From Thermoanaerobaculia bacterium (lineage in GTDB: Bacteria > Acidobacteriota > Thermoanaerobaculia > Gp7-AA8): a stretch of 20,147 nt of DNA. Each line of letters begins with the position of its first letter. Position 1 is the stretch's first letter. The position numbers and the translations under genes are program-made. Positions 1 through 6,991 of the stretch are shown in pieces. The notes beneath the pieces were generated by a model. That model made no database searches. It saw nothing but the letters and a program-made list of their open reading frames with translations, and was not told where the DNA came from. Where the stretch lies: the NCBI GenBank assembly GCA_023700825.1, contig JAMPYE010000017.1:1-20147 (forward strand). The letters are read 5' to 3'.

Positions 1-558
1 GCTCATCTTCTTGTCCGCGAGCTCCAGCGCGTTGATCAGTCCGGCGGCCGAGATGATCGCCGTGCCGTGCTGATCGTCGTGGAACACCGGGATGTCCATC
101 ATGTCCTGCAGGCGCTGCTCGATCTCGAAGCACTCGGGGGCCTTGATGTCCTCGAGGTTGATGCCGCCGAAGGTCGGCTCGAGCATCTTCACGCAGCGGA
201 TGATCTCCTCGGTGTCGTGCGACTCGATCTCGAGGTCGAAGACGTCGATGTCGGCGAACCTCTTGAAGAGGACTCCCTTGCCTTCCATGACCGGCTTGCC
301 GGCCGCGGAGCCGATGTTGCCGAGGCCGAGTACCGCAGTGCCGTTGGAGATGACGGCGACCAGATTGCCCTTGTTCGTGTACTTGTAGACGTCGTCCGGG
401 TTTGCTGCGATCTCGAGGCAGGGCACCGCGACGCCCGGCGTGTACGCGAGCGAGAGATCACGCTGCGTCGCCGTCGGCTTCGTGGGGATGACCTCGGTCT
501 TCCCCGGCCGGGGGAACTGATGGTAGTTAAGTGCATCTTCCTTCTGAATCTTGGCCAT
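1..558 (-). CDS. maeB: MaeB-type malic enzyme, N-terminal 186 residues (runs off the left edge)
   Basis: Oxidative decarboxylation of malate to pyruvate, NAD(P)-linked, cytoplasmic. The visible 186 residues match MaeB-type enzymes closely: the TQRDLSLAYTPGVA segment with the conserved Tyr near residue 39, the glycine-rich ISNGTAVLGLGNIG stretch (about 70-83), the GKPVMEGKGVLFK lysine region (about 87-99), and the metal-binding segments FGGINLEDIKAPE (Glu136, Asp137) and FHDDQHGTA (Asp161/162). The ATG at 558 is preceded by a GGAGGAG ribosome site. The NAD(P) domain lies outside the window, and so would the phosphotransacetylase-like C-terminal domain that many MaeB proteins carry, so cofactor choice and full length cannot be judged. 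Transcription is away from secF, so the promoter must lie in 559-837. Confidence 0.95.
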   Translation of the reverse strand, partial: MAKIQKEDALNYHQFPRPGKTEVIPTKPTATQRDLSLAYTPGVAVPCLEIAANPDDVYKYTNKGNLVAVISNGTAVLGLGNIGSAAGKPVMEGKGVLFKRFADIDVFDLEIESHDTEEIIRCVKMLEPTFGGINLEDIKAPECFEIEQRLQDMMDIPVFHDDQHGTAIISAAGLINALELADKKMS

Positions 559-837
559 TGCGACAACTCCTCCGGTGGGCGAGTTTAGGGATCGGCTGCA
601 CCATCCTGAGTGATATGTGTGCCAAGAGCATGTGACGGCCGTCGCATGGCCGGGTCCGGCCGGGAGCGGTAGCGGGAGCGCGGATGAATGCGGCGCAGAC
701 ACTCCTGTCTGCGCGCGGCGCGAAGCGCCGCATGTGGTTGGACAATCAAGGAGTAGGCGACCCGGCCGCCTTCGGCGGCGCGCAGGCAGGAGTGCCTGCG
801 CCACACACGGTCTCGCAACCTCGCCGTTCCAAAACGC
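559..837. other. Gene-free interval between maeB and the secF terminator
   Basis: No convincing gene is present on either strand. Open frames here are GC-rich shadows without ribosome sites or family motifs. The interval must hold the maeB promoter (minus strand), but no clear -35/-10 pair stands out. It holds the maeB ribosome site and the double-hairpin repeat at 693-801. Confidence 0.6.
693..801. repeat. REP/BIME-like pair of double hairpins in inverted orientation
   Basis: Two similar modules face each other. The left module is a hairpin with arms 693-701 and 706-714 (loop ctcc), followed directly by one with arms 715-721 and 725-731. After a 33-base spacer the right module repeats the order in reverse: arms 765-770 and 774-779, then arms 780-788 and 793-801 (loop ggag). 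The outer hairpins are near-copies of each other (gcgcagaca versus gcgcaggca arms, complementary loops). This is the layout of REP sequences paired into BIME elements. Such elements are often spread by RAYT transposases, but none is seen here. They lie in non-coding DNA and can stop exonucleases or affect transcription ends. Confidence 0.7.
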
Positions 838-865
838 GAAAAGGCGCACCGAAGTGCGCCTTTTC
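838..865 (-). terminator. Intrinsic terminator of the tgt-yajC-secD-secF block
   Basis: A perfect 12-bp stem (838-849 with 854-865) with a four-base loop that reads TTCG on the minus strand, closed by C-G. This is the very stable UUCG tetraloop type. The stem ends in a T run on the minus strand and lies 22 bases past the secF stop. The A/T ends of the stem make it look bidirectional, but no plus-strand gene ends here. Confidence 0.9.
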
Positions 866-887
866 TGGGAGTGCCGGGATCTGATGT

Positions 888-2045
888 CTACTCGGCGGTT
901 CCGCCGCCGTAGAGGCCGGACTTCTTCGCGATGTACTTGTTCCAGGCGAGGACGATCGCGGGGACGACGGTGACGGTCGAGTAGGTTCCGCAGATCGATC
1001 CGACGAGGAGCAGCCACGCGAAGTCGTTGATGACCTCGCCGCCGAGGAAGATGAGGCAGACGAGGATGATCATGACGCAGCCGCCGGTGAGGACGGTTCG
1101 CGACAAGGTCTGGTTCATCGAACGGTTCATCAGGTCGGCGAAGCTCTCCTTCGCGCGCGCCTTCTTCGCGTTCTCGCGAACGCGGTCGTAAACGACGACC
1201 GTGTCGTTGACCGAGTAGCCGACGATCATGAGGAACGCGGCGACGGTCACGAGCGAGAACTCGCCCTTGATCAGGATCAGGAAGGCGAGCGAGACGAGAA
1301 CGTCGTGCGCGAGGCAGATGATCGCCGCGATGCCGAACTTCACGTCGAAGCGGAGGGCGATGTAGAGGCCCATCGCGAGCACCGACAGGATGACCGCGAG
1401 CGCCGCCTTCTTCTGCAGGTCCTGGCCGACCTGCGGGCCGACGGTTTCCTGGTTCAGGAGGTTGAACTTGCCGAGCACCGTCGACTTCACGAGCACGTCG
1501 GCGGCCGCGGGTGAGAGGCCCTCGGTCGCCTTGACCTCGTCAAAGTTGTGAAAGATGCCGACGCCCGAGCGGGTGCTGATGACGCTGCGCGCGACCGTGA
1601 GGTAGTGCTCGCGCGCCGCGGTGCCGGTTCCCTTGTTGTCGGGATCGGCGGCCACGAGCACGTCGGCGATCGCGCTGGCGCCCTGGTAGTTGATGTCGAG
1701 CTTTCCGGCGTTGCCTGCGTTGATCGCGTCGTTGAAGCGGCGAACGGCCTGGCCGGCGTAGTCGGTTTCCTGCGCAATCTGAGGCAGGCGGATGAGCACC
1801 GAGTTGTCGGCGGCCTTGCCGTACTGCTGGATCGTCGCGTCAGGCGCGAGCTCGCGCAGCTGCGAGATCGGCGGCGCCTCCTGGAAGCGGAGCACCACGT
1901 TCGCGCCGCCGGAGAAATCGATGCCGATGTTCAGCCCCATCGGAAACCAGGCGATGAGTCCCGCCAGGATTACGAGGCCCGAGAAGGCGACGCCGAGAAA
2001 GCGCCACTTGATGAAGTCGTAGTTCGTGTTGACGAAGATTTCCAT
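888..2045 (-). CDS. secF: Protein translocase subunit SecF
   Basis: Inner-membrane RND-type subunit that works with SecD to pull exported proteins across the membrane using the proton gradient. 385 residues. TM1 is about 14-35, followed by the family motif GIDFSGG (Asp43). A periplasmic domain spans about 45-210. Five more TM helices follow (about 215-375), with TVGPQVGQDLQKKA, MIVGYSVNDTVVVYDRVREN and NRSMNQTLSRT. It is longer than the E. coli protein (about 320); the extra length lies in the periplasmic part, roughly residues 75-190. The ATG at 2045 is preceded by a modest GAGG site. The gene starts 10 bases after the secD stop, so the two are co-transcribed and probably translationally coupled. 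Confidence 0.97.
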   Translation of the reverse strand: MEIFVNTNYDFIKWRFLGVAFSGLVILAGLIAWFPMGLNIGIDFSGGANVVLRFQEAPPISQLRELAPDATIQQYGKAADNSVLIRLPQIAQETDYAGQAVRRFNDAINAGNAGKLDINYQGASAIADVLVAADPDNKGTGTAAREHYLTVARSVISTRSGVGIFHNFDEVKATEGLSPAAADVLVKSTVLGKFNLLNQETVGPQVGQDLQKKAALAVILSVLAMGLYIALRFDVKFGIAAIICLAHDVLVSLAFLILIKGEFSLVTVAAFLMIVGYSVNDTVVVYDRVRENAKKARAKESFADLMNRSMNQTLSRTVLTGGCVMIILVCLIFLGGEVINDFAWLLLVGSICGTYSTVTVVPAIVLAWNKYIAKKSGLYGGGTAE

Positions 2046-2055
2046 CGATTGAGCC

Positions 2056-3624
2056 TCAGATGCTGATGCGTGCCGGCTGGGTGTTCGGCCGGTTGTAGAT
2101 GAGGTCGAACATCACGCGGGACACGAAGAAGGCGGTGAAGACCGACGCCGAGAGACCGATGAGCAGCGTGACGGCGAAGCCCTTGACCGGGCCGGTTCCG
2201 AACTGCAGCAGGAACAGCGCCGCGATGATAGTGGTCAGGTGCGTGTCGATGATCGTTCCGAAGGCGAGCGTGAAGCCCGACTCGATCGACGCGCGGACCG
2301 ACTTCCCTCCGCGGAACTCCTCCTTGATCCTCTCGAAGACGAGCACGTTGGAGTCGATCGCCATGCCCAGGGTCAGGATCGAGCCGACGATGCCGGGCAG
2401 CGTCAGGGTCGCCTTGAAGTAGGCCATCATCCCGAGAAGGATGAGCAGGTTCAACGTCAGAGCGACGATCGCGTTGATTCCGGCGCCCTTGTAATAGATG
2501 ATCACGAAGATCGTCATCAGGGCGAAGCCGACGATCGATGCCGTCAGTCCCGCGCGAATCGAGTCGCGACCGAGCGAGGGGCCGACGGTGCGCTCTTCGA
2601 GCGTCGTGAGCGACGCCGGCAGCGAGCCGCTGCGAAGGACGAGCGCGAGATCCGAGGCCTGCTGCGGCGTGAACCGACCTTCGATCACGCCCTCCCCGTC
2701 GATCTGGCTGTTGATCGTCGGGGCCGACTTGATCTTGTTGTCGAGGACGATCGCGAGGCGGCGGCCGACGTTGGCGCCGGTGAGGTTGCCGAACTTCACG
2801 GCGCCGTCAGCCGTCAGCGAGAAGCCGATGATCGGCTCGCCGAGGCTTCCCTTCTGCACGCGCGCGGTCTTCAGATCGGTTCCGGTGACCGGGACCGTCT
2901 TCTGCACGGCGTAGAACTCCTTGCCGGTGACGCGACCGAAGGCGTCGAGCGAGTCGCCCGGAAGGATGTCGATCTGGCTGAGCTGCGCGGGCGGAAGCGT
3001 CGCGCGGACCGACTCTTCCGAGGGACCGGGCGAGCCTTCGACGATGCGGAACTGAAGCTGCGCCGTCGTGCGGATGATGTCCTTGACGCGCTCGGGATCG
3101 TCGACACCGGGGAGCTGGATGACGATGCGATCCTTGCCCTGCGGCGCGATGAGCGGCTCGGTCACGCCGAGCTCGTCGACGCGGTTGCGGATCGTCTCGA
3201 CCGACTGCGCGACCGTCTGCTGCTCGATCGCGGTCATCGAGAGCGCGCGGATGCTGAACTCGATCCCCTCGGCCGTGCGCTTCGCCTCGAAGTCGGGCAG
3301 GTGCGTCTCGGCGAGGTTGATGTAGTCGTTCGGGTCGACGCCCGCAGCCGGGACGGCGATGAACATCGTGTCGCTGACGCGCCGGGTCGCCGGCACCGGC
3401 ATGTTGCCGGTCCGCGCCTGCGTCTTCAGCCGCTCGCTCGCCTGGTCGGTCTCGGCGCGCATCGCGTCACCGAGGTTGACCTGCATCACGAGGTGGGTGC
3501 CGCCCTTGAGGTCGAGACCGAGGTTGATCGGCTCAGGCGTCGACTTGGTCGGCACCACCGCGATCGCGCACACCACGATCACCGACACGATCAGGATGAT
3601 TTTCCACAAGAGATTCTTGTTCAA
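2056..3624 (-). CDS. secD: Protein translocase subunit SecD
   Basis: Partner of SecF in the SecDF complex. 522 residues, near the usual length for a separate SecD. TM1 is about 6-24, followed by LGLDLKGGTHLVMQV (about 35-49). The periplasmic P1 region contains IRNRVDELGVTEP and DRIVIQLPGV. The next part contains GFSLTADGAVKF and LEERTVGPSLG. The C-terminal RND-type helices carry TLGMAIDSNVLVFERIKEE and GTIIDTHLTT. The start is TTG: a strong GGAGGAG (3630-3636) sits 5 bases upstream, and the protein begins MNKNLLWK as in relatives. That ribosome site lies just before the yajC stop, with a 14-base gap between the genes. Confidence 0.97.
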   Translation of the reverse strand: MNKNLLWKIILIVSVIVVCAIAVVPTKSTPEPINLGLDLKGGTHLVMQVNLGDAMRAETDQASERLKTQARTGNMPVPATRRVSDTMFIAVPAAGVDPNDYINLAETHLPDFEAKRTAEGIEFSIRALSMTAIEQQTVAQSVETIRNRVDELGVTEPLIAPQGKDRIVIQLPGVDDPERVKDIIRTTAQLQFRIVEGSPGPSEESVRATLPPAQLSQIDILPGDSLDAFGRVTGKEFYAVQKTVPVTGTDLKTARVQKGSLGEPIIGFSLTADGAVKFGNLTGANVGRRLAIVLDNKIKSAPTINSQIDGEGVIEGRFTPQQASDLALVLRSGSLPASLTTLEERTVGPSLGRDSIRAGLTASIVGFALMTIFVIIYYKGAGINAIVALTLNLLILLGMMAYFKATLTLPGIVGSILTLGMAIDSNVLVFERIKEEFRGGKSVRASIESGFTLAFGTIIDTHLTTIIAALFLLQFGTGPVKGFAVTLLIGLSASVFTAFFVSRVMFDLIYNRPNTQPARISI

Positions 3625-3638
3625 GGCTACTCCTCCGG

Positions 3639-3944
3639 CTAGCTGCCCGACTCGTCGTTGGCGAGGCCGGCAACTGCGCTCTTGGCAATCTTGATCTTGA
3701 CGTTTTCCGCGATCCGAAGCTGGATCGAATCGCTCTCCACGCTCTGCACGGTGCCGAAAATGCCGCTGTGGAGAATCACGCGATCACCTTTCTTCAGCTC
3801 CGCGATCATCGCTTCGGTCCGCTTGCGGCGGCGGTTCTCCGGGATGATCACGATGAAGAAGAAAATCGCGACGATGATGAGCATCGGGACGATCGTCCCG
3901 AGCATCGACGAGCCTGAGCTCTGGATGACTGCTAACGTGTTCAT
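3639..3944 (-). CDS. yajC: Preprotein translocase subunit YajC
   Basis: Small inner-membrane protein that associates with SecDF. 101 residues. One TM helix is about 17-34 (GTIVPMLIIVAIFFFIVI), followed by the typical P-x-N-R-R-R-K basic stretch, then the soluble motif LKKGDRVILHSGIFGTVQSV and a KIKIAKSAVAGL ending. The usual TxGGI is LHSGI here, a mild departure. It sits between tgt and secD, the classic order in many bacteria. There is only a weak purine-rich ribosome site ahead of the ATG at 3944. Confidence 0.95.
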   Translation of the reverse strand: MNTLAVIQSSGSSMLGTIVPMLIIVAIFFFIVIIPENRRRKRTEAMIAELKKGDRVILHSGIFGTVQSVESDSIQLRIAENVKIKIAKSAVAGLANDESGS

Positions 3945-3973
3945 GTTTTTTCGAGCCTCGAGAGGACGCCGCC

Positions 3974-4008
3974 TGCCCGCAAGTGCCCTGTAAAGGCCGC
4001 AGCGGGCA
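3974..4008 (-). promoter_or_regulatory. Inverted repeat in the tgt-yajC gap
   Basis: A 7-bp inverted repeat (TGCCCGC at 3974-3980 with GCGGGCA at 4002-4008) encloses 21 bases. It fills most of the 69-base gap, the only sizeable gap in this block. It has no T run, so it is more likely a processing or pausing structure than a terminator. Its function is unknown. Confidence 0.25.
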
Positions 4009-4013
4009 CACCG

Positions 4014-5177
4014 TCACTCTCGAAACGGCTCCCTTTCAACTGGGGTATCACCCGGGGTATTGCTTCGTGAAGTCCGCTCCAGAAACGTCCGGAGGAAGGC
4101 GCCGAACGAATCGGACTCGATAGAGTCACGAATTTGCCCCATCAAGTCAAGGTAAAAGCTGACGTTGTGGATCGTGTTGTAGACGAGCGCCGCGATCTCA
4201 TCGGCCACGTAGAGGTGACGCAGATAGGCCCGGCTGACGGTCGAGCAGGTCGGGCACGAGCAGGCGGGATCGAGCGGCCCGTCATCCGCCTTGTAGCGGG
4301 CGTTGCGGATCTGCACCTTTCCCTGGCTCGTGAAAAGCGTCCCGTTCCTCGCGTTCCGCGTAGGCATGACGCAGTCGAACATGTCGACCCCCGCCGCCAC
4401 GCCGTCGAGCAGATCCTCCGGGGTCCCGACGCCCATCAGGTAGCGCGCCCGGTCGCGGGGCAGGAGCGGCGCCGTGTAGCGAAGGGTGTCGAGCATCGCT
4501 TCCTTCGGCTCGCCGACCGAGAGCCCGCCGATCGCGTACCCGTCGAACGGGAGCTCGCCGAGCGCTTCGACGCTTCGTTTCCGGAGGTCGTGGTGGATCC
4601 CGCCCTGAACGATCCCGAACAGCGACGTGCGCCCGCGGCGCATGGTCAGCGATCGTGCCGCCCAGCGGTGCGTCAGCTCCATCGATCGCTCCACCTCGGC
4701 GCGCGGCAGCCCCCCGGCGGGACACTCGTCGAACGCCATCGCGATGTCGACACCCATGCGGACCTGCAGGTCGACCGCCTTCTCGGGCGTCAGGAAGTGC
4801 TTCGACCCGTCGATGTGGCTGCGGAACTCGACGCCTTCCTCGCGGATCTTGCGGATCTCGGCGAGCGAGTAGATCTGAAAGCCGCCCGAGTCGGTGAGGA
4901 TCGCACGGTCCCAGCCGATGAACTTGTGCACGCCTCCCATCTGCTCGAGAAGCTCGACACCCGGACGGAGCATGAGGTGGTAGGTGTTGTTGAGGATGAT
5001 CCCGGGACCGAGTGCCGCGAGCTGGGAGGTCGTCAGCGACTTGACCGAGCCCTGCGTTCCGACCGGCATGAACACCGGCGTCTCGATCGTCCCGTGAGGA
5101 GTCGACAGGCGCCCGCGGCGGGCATCGCCGTCGGTGCGGAGCAACTCGAACGAAACTCTCTCGGTGGATTGGTTCAC
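4014..5177 (-). CDS. tgt: Queuine tRNA-ribosyltransferase (TGT)
   Basis: Exchanges the wobble guanine of GUN-anticodon tRNAs for the queuosine precursor preQ1; cytoplasmic. 387 residues, the usual length. Visible: ETPVFMPVGTQGSVKSLT, then DSGGFQ with Asp96 (general acid/base), ECPAGG (about 151-156), FGIVQGG, AIGGLSVGE, the nucleophile Asp268 in DCVMPTRNARNG, and the zinc site Cys306-x-Cys308-x2-Cys311 with His337. The C-terminal tail after about 365 is a short non-conserved Ser/Glu/Arg-rich extension. The GTG at 5177 was chosen because conserved sequence begins within about 10 residues; no strong ribosome site is visible. It heads the tgt-yajC-secD-secF order. Confidence 0.97.
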   Translation of the reverse strand: MNQSTERVSFELLRTDGDARRGRLSTPHGTIETPVFMPVGTQGSVKSLTTSQLAALGPGIILNNTYHLMLRPGVELLEQMGGVHKFIGWDRAILTDSGGFQIYSLAEIRKIREEGVEFRSHIDGSKHFLTPEKAVDLQVRMGVDIAMAFDECPAGGLPRAEVERSMELTHRWAARSLTMRRGRTSLFGIVQGGIHHDLRKRSVEALGELPFDGYAIGGLSVGEPKEAMLDTLRYTAPLLPRDRARYLMGVGTPEDLLDGVAAGVDMFDCVMPTRNARNGTLFTSQGKVQIRNARYKADDGPLDPACSCPTCSTVSRAYLRHLYVADEIAALVYNTIHNVSFYLDLMGQIRDSIESDSFGAFLRTFLERTSRSNTPGDTPVEREPFRE

Positions 5178-5220
5178 GGCAGAAAGTCGGGGTAGTTCGT
5201 CAGTGTCAATGTGACTAGCG

Positions 5221-5237
5221 AAAACGGCCTCTGGCCG
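5221..5237 (-). terminator. Probable weak terminator of lolA
   Basis: On the minus strand, a CGGCC-AGA-GGCCG hairpin (5225-5237) is followed by TTTT. It lies about 40 bases past the lolA stop and just ahead of tgt. The stem is short (5 bp), so efficiency is probably modest and some read-through into tgt is possible. Confidence 0.45.
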
Positions 5238-5241
5238 CCGC

Positions 5242-5262
5242 GCGGAGGCCGGAGGCCTCCGC
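5242..5262. repeat. GC-rich hairpin, possibly of the same family as 693-801
   Basis: A 9-bp perfect stem (5242-5250 with 5254-5262) with a 3-base loop. With the hairpin at 5225-5237 it forms a two-hairpin module of the same layout as the repeats at 693-731 and 765-801, although the bases differ. It could be a second repeat family or simply part of the lolA transcript end. Confidence 0.45.
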
Positions 5263-5274
5263 TACGATCCGCCA

Positions 5275-5952
5275 CTAATCGAGCTTCATCGTCTCGACTT
5301 TTACCGTGGGAGGCAGCTCGAGCTTGAACGCGGCCGCAGGGACGGGCTCGTTGACCCGGATCGACGAGAACTCGTACAGGGTCGTGTCACCGTCGGCTTC
5401 GACGTATTCGAACTTCGACGTCATGTAACTCGAGCGGTCGATCCAGATCGTGATGCTCTTCACCCGCTTGGCGACCTGCGAGGTCTTCGGCACCAGGTCG
5501 AGCTTCCAGGTCGGCTCGCCCTTGCGATCGGAGAATCGGAAATTGAACCAGGTCGCGAGCTCGCCAATGGCGTTGCCCGCTCCCATGTACTTGAAGATGC
5601 GGTCCTGAAAGCGGCCGACCTCGAGCGTTTCGGCGCGGCCGAGCCTGGGGTAGAACGTCGTCATCCTTCCGTCTGCGATCAGCATCATGACGGGGTTCGG
5701 CGCCGCGTAGTTCCAGCGCACCTTGTCGGGCTTCTCGTAAGCGAACGTTCCGCTCGAGCGCTGCGGCTCGGCGAGCAGCGCTAGCGTCTTCTGCTGGGTG
5801 AAATCGGCCTGGAGAGTCTTGACTGCAGACTGGCGCTTCTGGACTTCCTTGAGCACCTGGTCGAGAGTCGCCGCCGCCGGGGCGGCGGCGCGGGACTCGG
5901 GCGCGAGCGCTGCGAGGCAAAGGGCAATGGCGAACATCGGCCGGATACGCAT
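5275..5952 (-). CDS. lolA: Outer-membrane lipoprotein carrier LolA
   Basis: Periplasmic chaperone that carries lipoproteins from the LolCDE transporter to the outer membrane. 225 residues from the ATG at 5952, which gives a clean signal peptide (basic MRIRP, hydrophobic core, cleavage near Ala22-24). An upstream in-frame ATG at 6069 would add 39 residues that do not resemble a signal sequence and would overlap the divergent gene. Family features: LKTLQADFTQQKTLALLAEPQRSSG, YEKPDKVRWNY, LIADGRMTTFYPRLGRAE, and a final strand-rich part with TIWIDRSSYMTSKFEYVEADGDTTLYEFSSI. Length and motifs fit LolA. No strong ribosome site is seen. Confidence 0.92.
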   Translation of the reverse strand: MRIRPMFAIALCLAALAPESRAAAPAAATLDQVLKEVQKRQSAVKTLQADFTQQKTLALLAEPQRSSGTFAYEKPDKVRWNYAAPNPVMMLIADGRMTTFYPRLGRAETLEVGRFQDRIFKYMGAGNAIGELATWFNFRFSDRKGEPTWKLDLVPKTSQVAKRVKSITIWIDRSSYMTSKFEYVEADGDTTLYEFSSIRVNEPVPAAAFKLELPPTVKVETMKLD

Positions 5953-6027
5953 GTGGCCACAAACGCCACGCCAGTAGGGAATATTCACCGGTCGAGCAGC
6001 CGTACGAGAGGCCCCGAAAGCAGGATG

Positions 6028-6033
6028 TATACT
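6028..6033 (+). promoter_or_regulatory. Candidate -10 box for the divergent secreted-protein gene
   Basis: TATACT lies 38 bases ahead of the TTG start at 6072 in the lolA/6072 divergent region. No good -35 box is found 16-18 bases upstream, so this is a weak call. Confidence 0.3.
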
Positions 6034-6071
6034 CAATGCGATATCGCCCCGTCTCGCACAGGAGGTCAACG

Positions 6072-6893
6072 TTGACCAGAAACGCCCGGTGGATTTTGTC
6101 GGCCCTCATCTTCGCCTCGGTACACGCCGATGCCGCGCTCCGGTACGAATATCGGGAAAACCTCGTCGCCGAGAACCGGATCAAGTCGACCAGCATGACG
6201 GCACGCGCGGTTCTGGACGGCGAACGCGGCAGGATCGACATCCTCTCGGGCGATCGATACACCCCGGGCACCTTCATCCTCCGCGACGGCGGCACCCGCC
6301 TCTTCTTCGTCGACCCCGTGCGGAAGCAGTACGACGAGGTTCCCCTCCCGAAAGGGCCTGATCCCGAGGCGGCCCAGCGAGTCACCATCACGAATCCGAA
6401 GATCCAGTTCCAGGAGATCGGTGACGGGCCCGTGATCGCCGGCTATCCGACGCGCCACTATCGCCTCTCCTCCTCCTACGACATGTCCGTCATGCTCGGA
6501 ACGGTGGCGATCCGGCAGAAGGTCGACGCCGTGATCGACAAGTGGACCACCACCGCCTTCGACCACATCGTGGCGCAGTACGTCGACGAGCGCGACGGGT
6601 TCACCGGCAAGCCCGACGTCGACGCCCTCCTCGAGGCGGAGTCGAACAAGTTCAAGGGGCTCACGCTCAAGCAGAGAACCGTGATTACGACAACCCCCGC
6701 GAAAGGCGTGAAAGGATCGAAGCTCAACCTTCCCGCCAGCCGGCAGCGTGTCCGGGAAATGGAAGTGACGATGATCGAAGAGGTCCCCGTGGCGGCCGAT
6801 CTCTTCTCGATTCCGTCCGACTTCAAGAAGTCGGACGACAAGCCCGCCGAAACCCCAGTGCACTACCTCACGATGGAACCCGAAAAGCCGTAG
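6072..6893 (+). CDS. Secreted protein of unknown function, LolA/DUF4412-like appearance
   Basis: 273 residues. The start is the TTG at 6072: AGGAGG at 6060-6065 lies 6 bases upstream, and this start gives a clean signal peptide (MTRNAR, hydrophobic core, cleavage near HADA/A, about residue 20). The upstream in-frame ATG at 6036 lacks a ribosome site. The mature part is strand-rich with a LolA-like feel: RYEYRENLVAENRIKSTSM, GRIDILSGDRYTPGTFILRDGG, RLFFVDPVRKQYDEVPL, then a VIAGYPTRHYRL segment typical of periplasmic DUF4412-type domains, and an Ile/Pro-rich end. No cysteine follows the signal peptide, so it is not a lipoprotein. It is divergent from lolA, 119 bases apart. Function unknown; the family assignment is a resemblance only. 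Confidence 0.8.
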   Translation: MTRNARWILSALIFASVHADAALRYEYRENLVAENRIKSTSMTARAVLDGERGRIDILSGDRYTPGTFILRDGGTRLFFVDPVRKQYDEVPLPKGPDPEAAQRVTITNPKIQFQEIGDGPVIAGYPTRHYRLSSSYDMSVMLGTVAIRQKVDAVIDKWTTTAFDHIVAQYVDERDGFTGKPDVDALLEAESNKFKGLTLKQRTVITTTPAKGVKGSKLNLPASRQRVREMEVTMIEEVPVAADLFSIPSDFKKSDDKPAETPVHYLTMEPEKP

Positions 6894-6991
6894 CCTGCCC
6901 CTCGGAGGCGCAGTTCCATTTCCCCGGGGTTGCCCGATCCCTTCTCAATTGCTACCATCCGGCCGACTGAGCACCCGGGTGGGGACAAAAC

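Noticed and set aside
608..630. Sigma-54-like promoter for maeB (CTTGGCACACATATCACT on the minus strand)
   Set aside because: The GG to GC spacing of 10 with a GC at -12 is not met; the -12 position reads AC.
2239..3642. 467-codon open frame on the plus strand opposite secD
   Set aside because: Antisense shadow caused by high GC. The Arg/Asp/Leu-rich product has no domains, and secD fully explains the stretch.
4134..5195. 353-codon open frame on the plus strand opposite tgt
   Set aside because: Same type of GC shadow. The tgt catalytic and zinc residues are intact on the minus strand.
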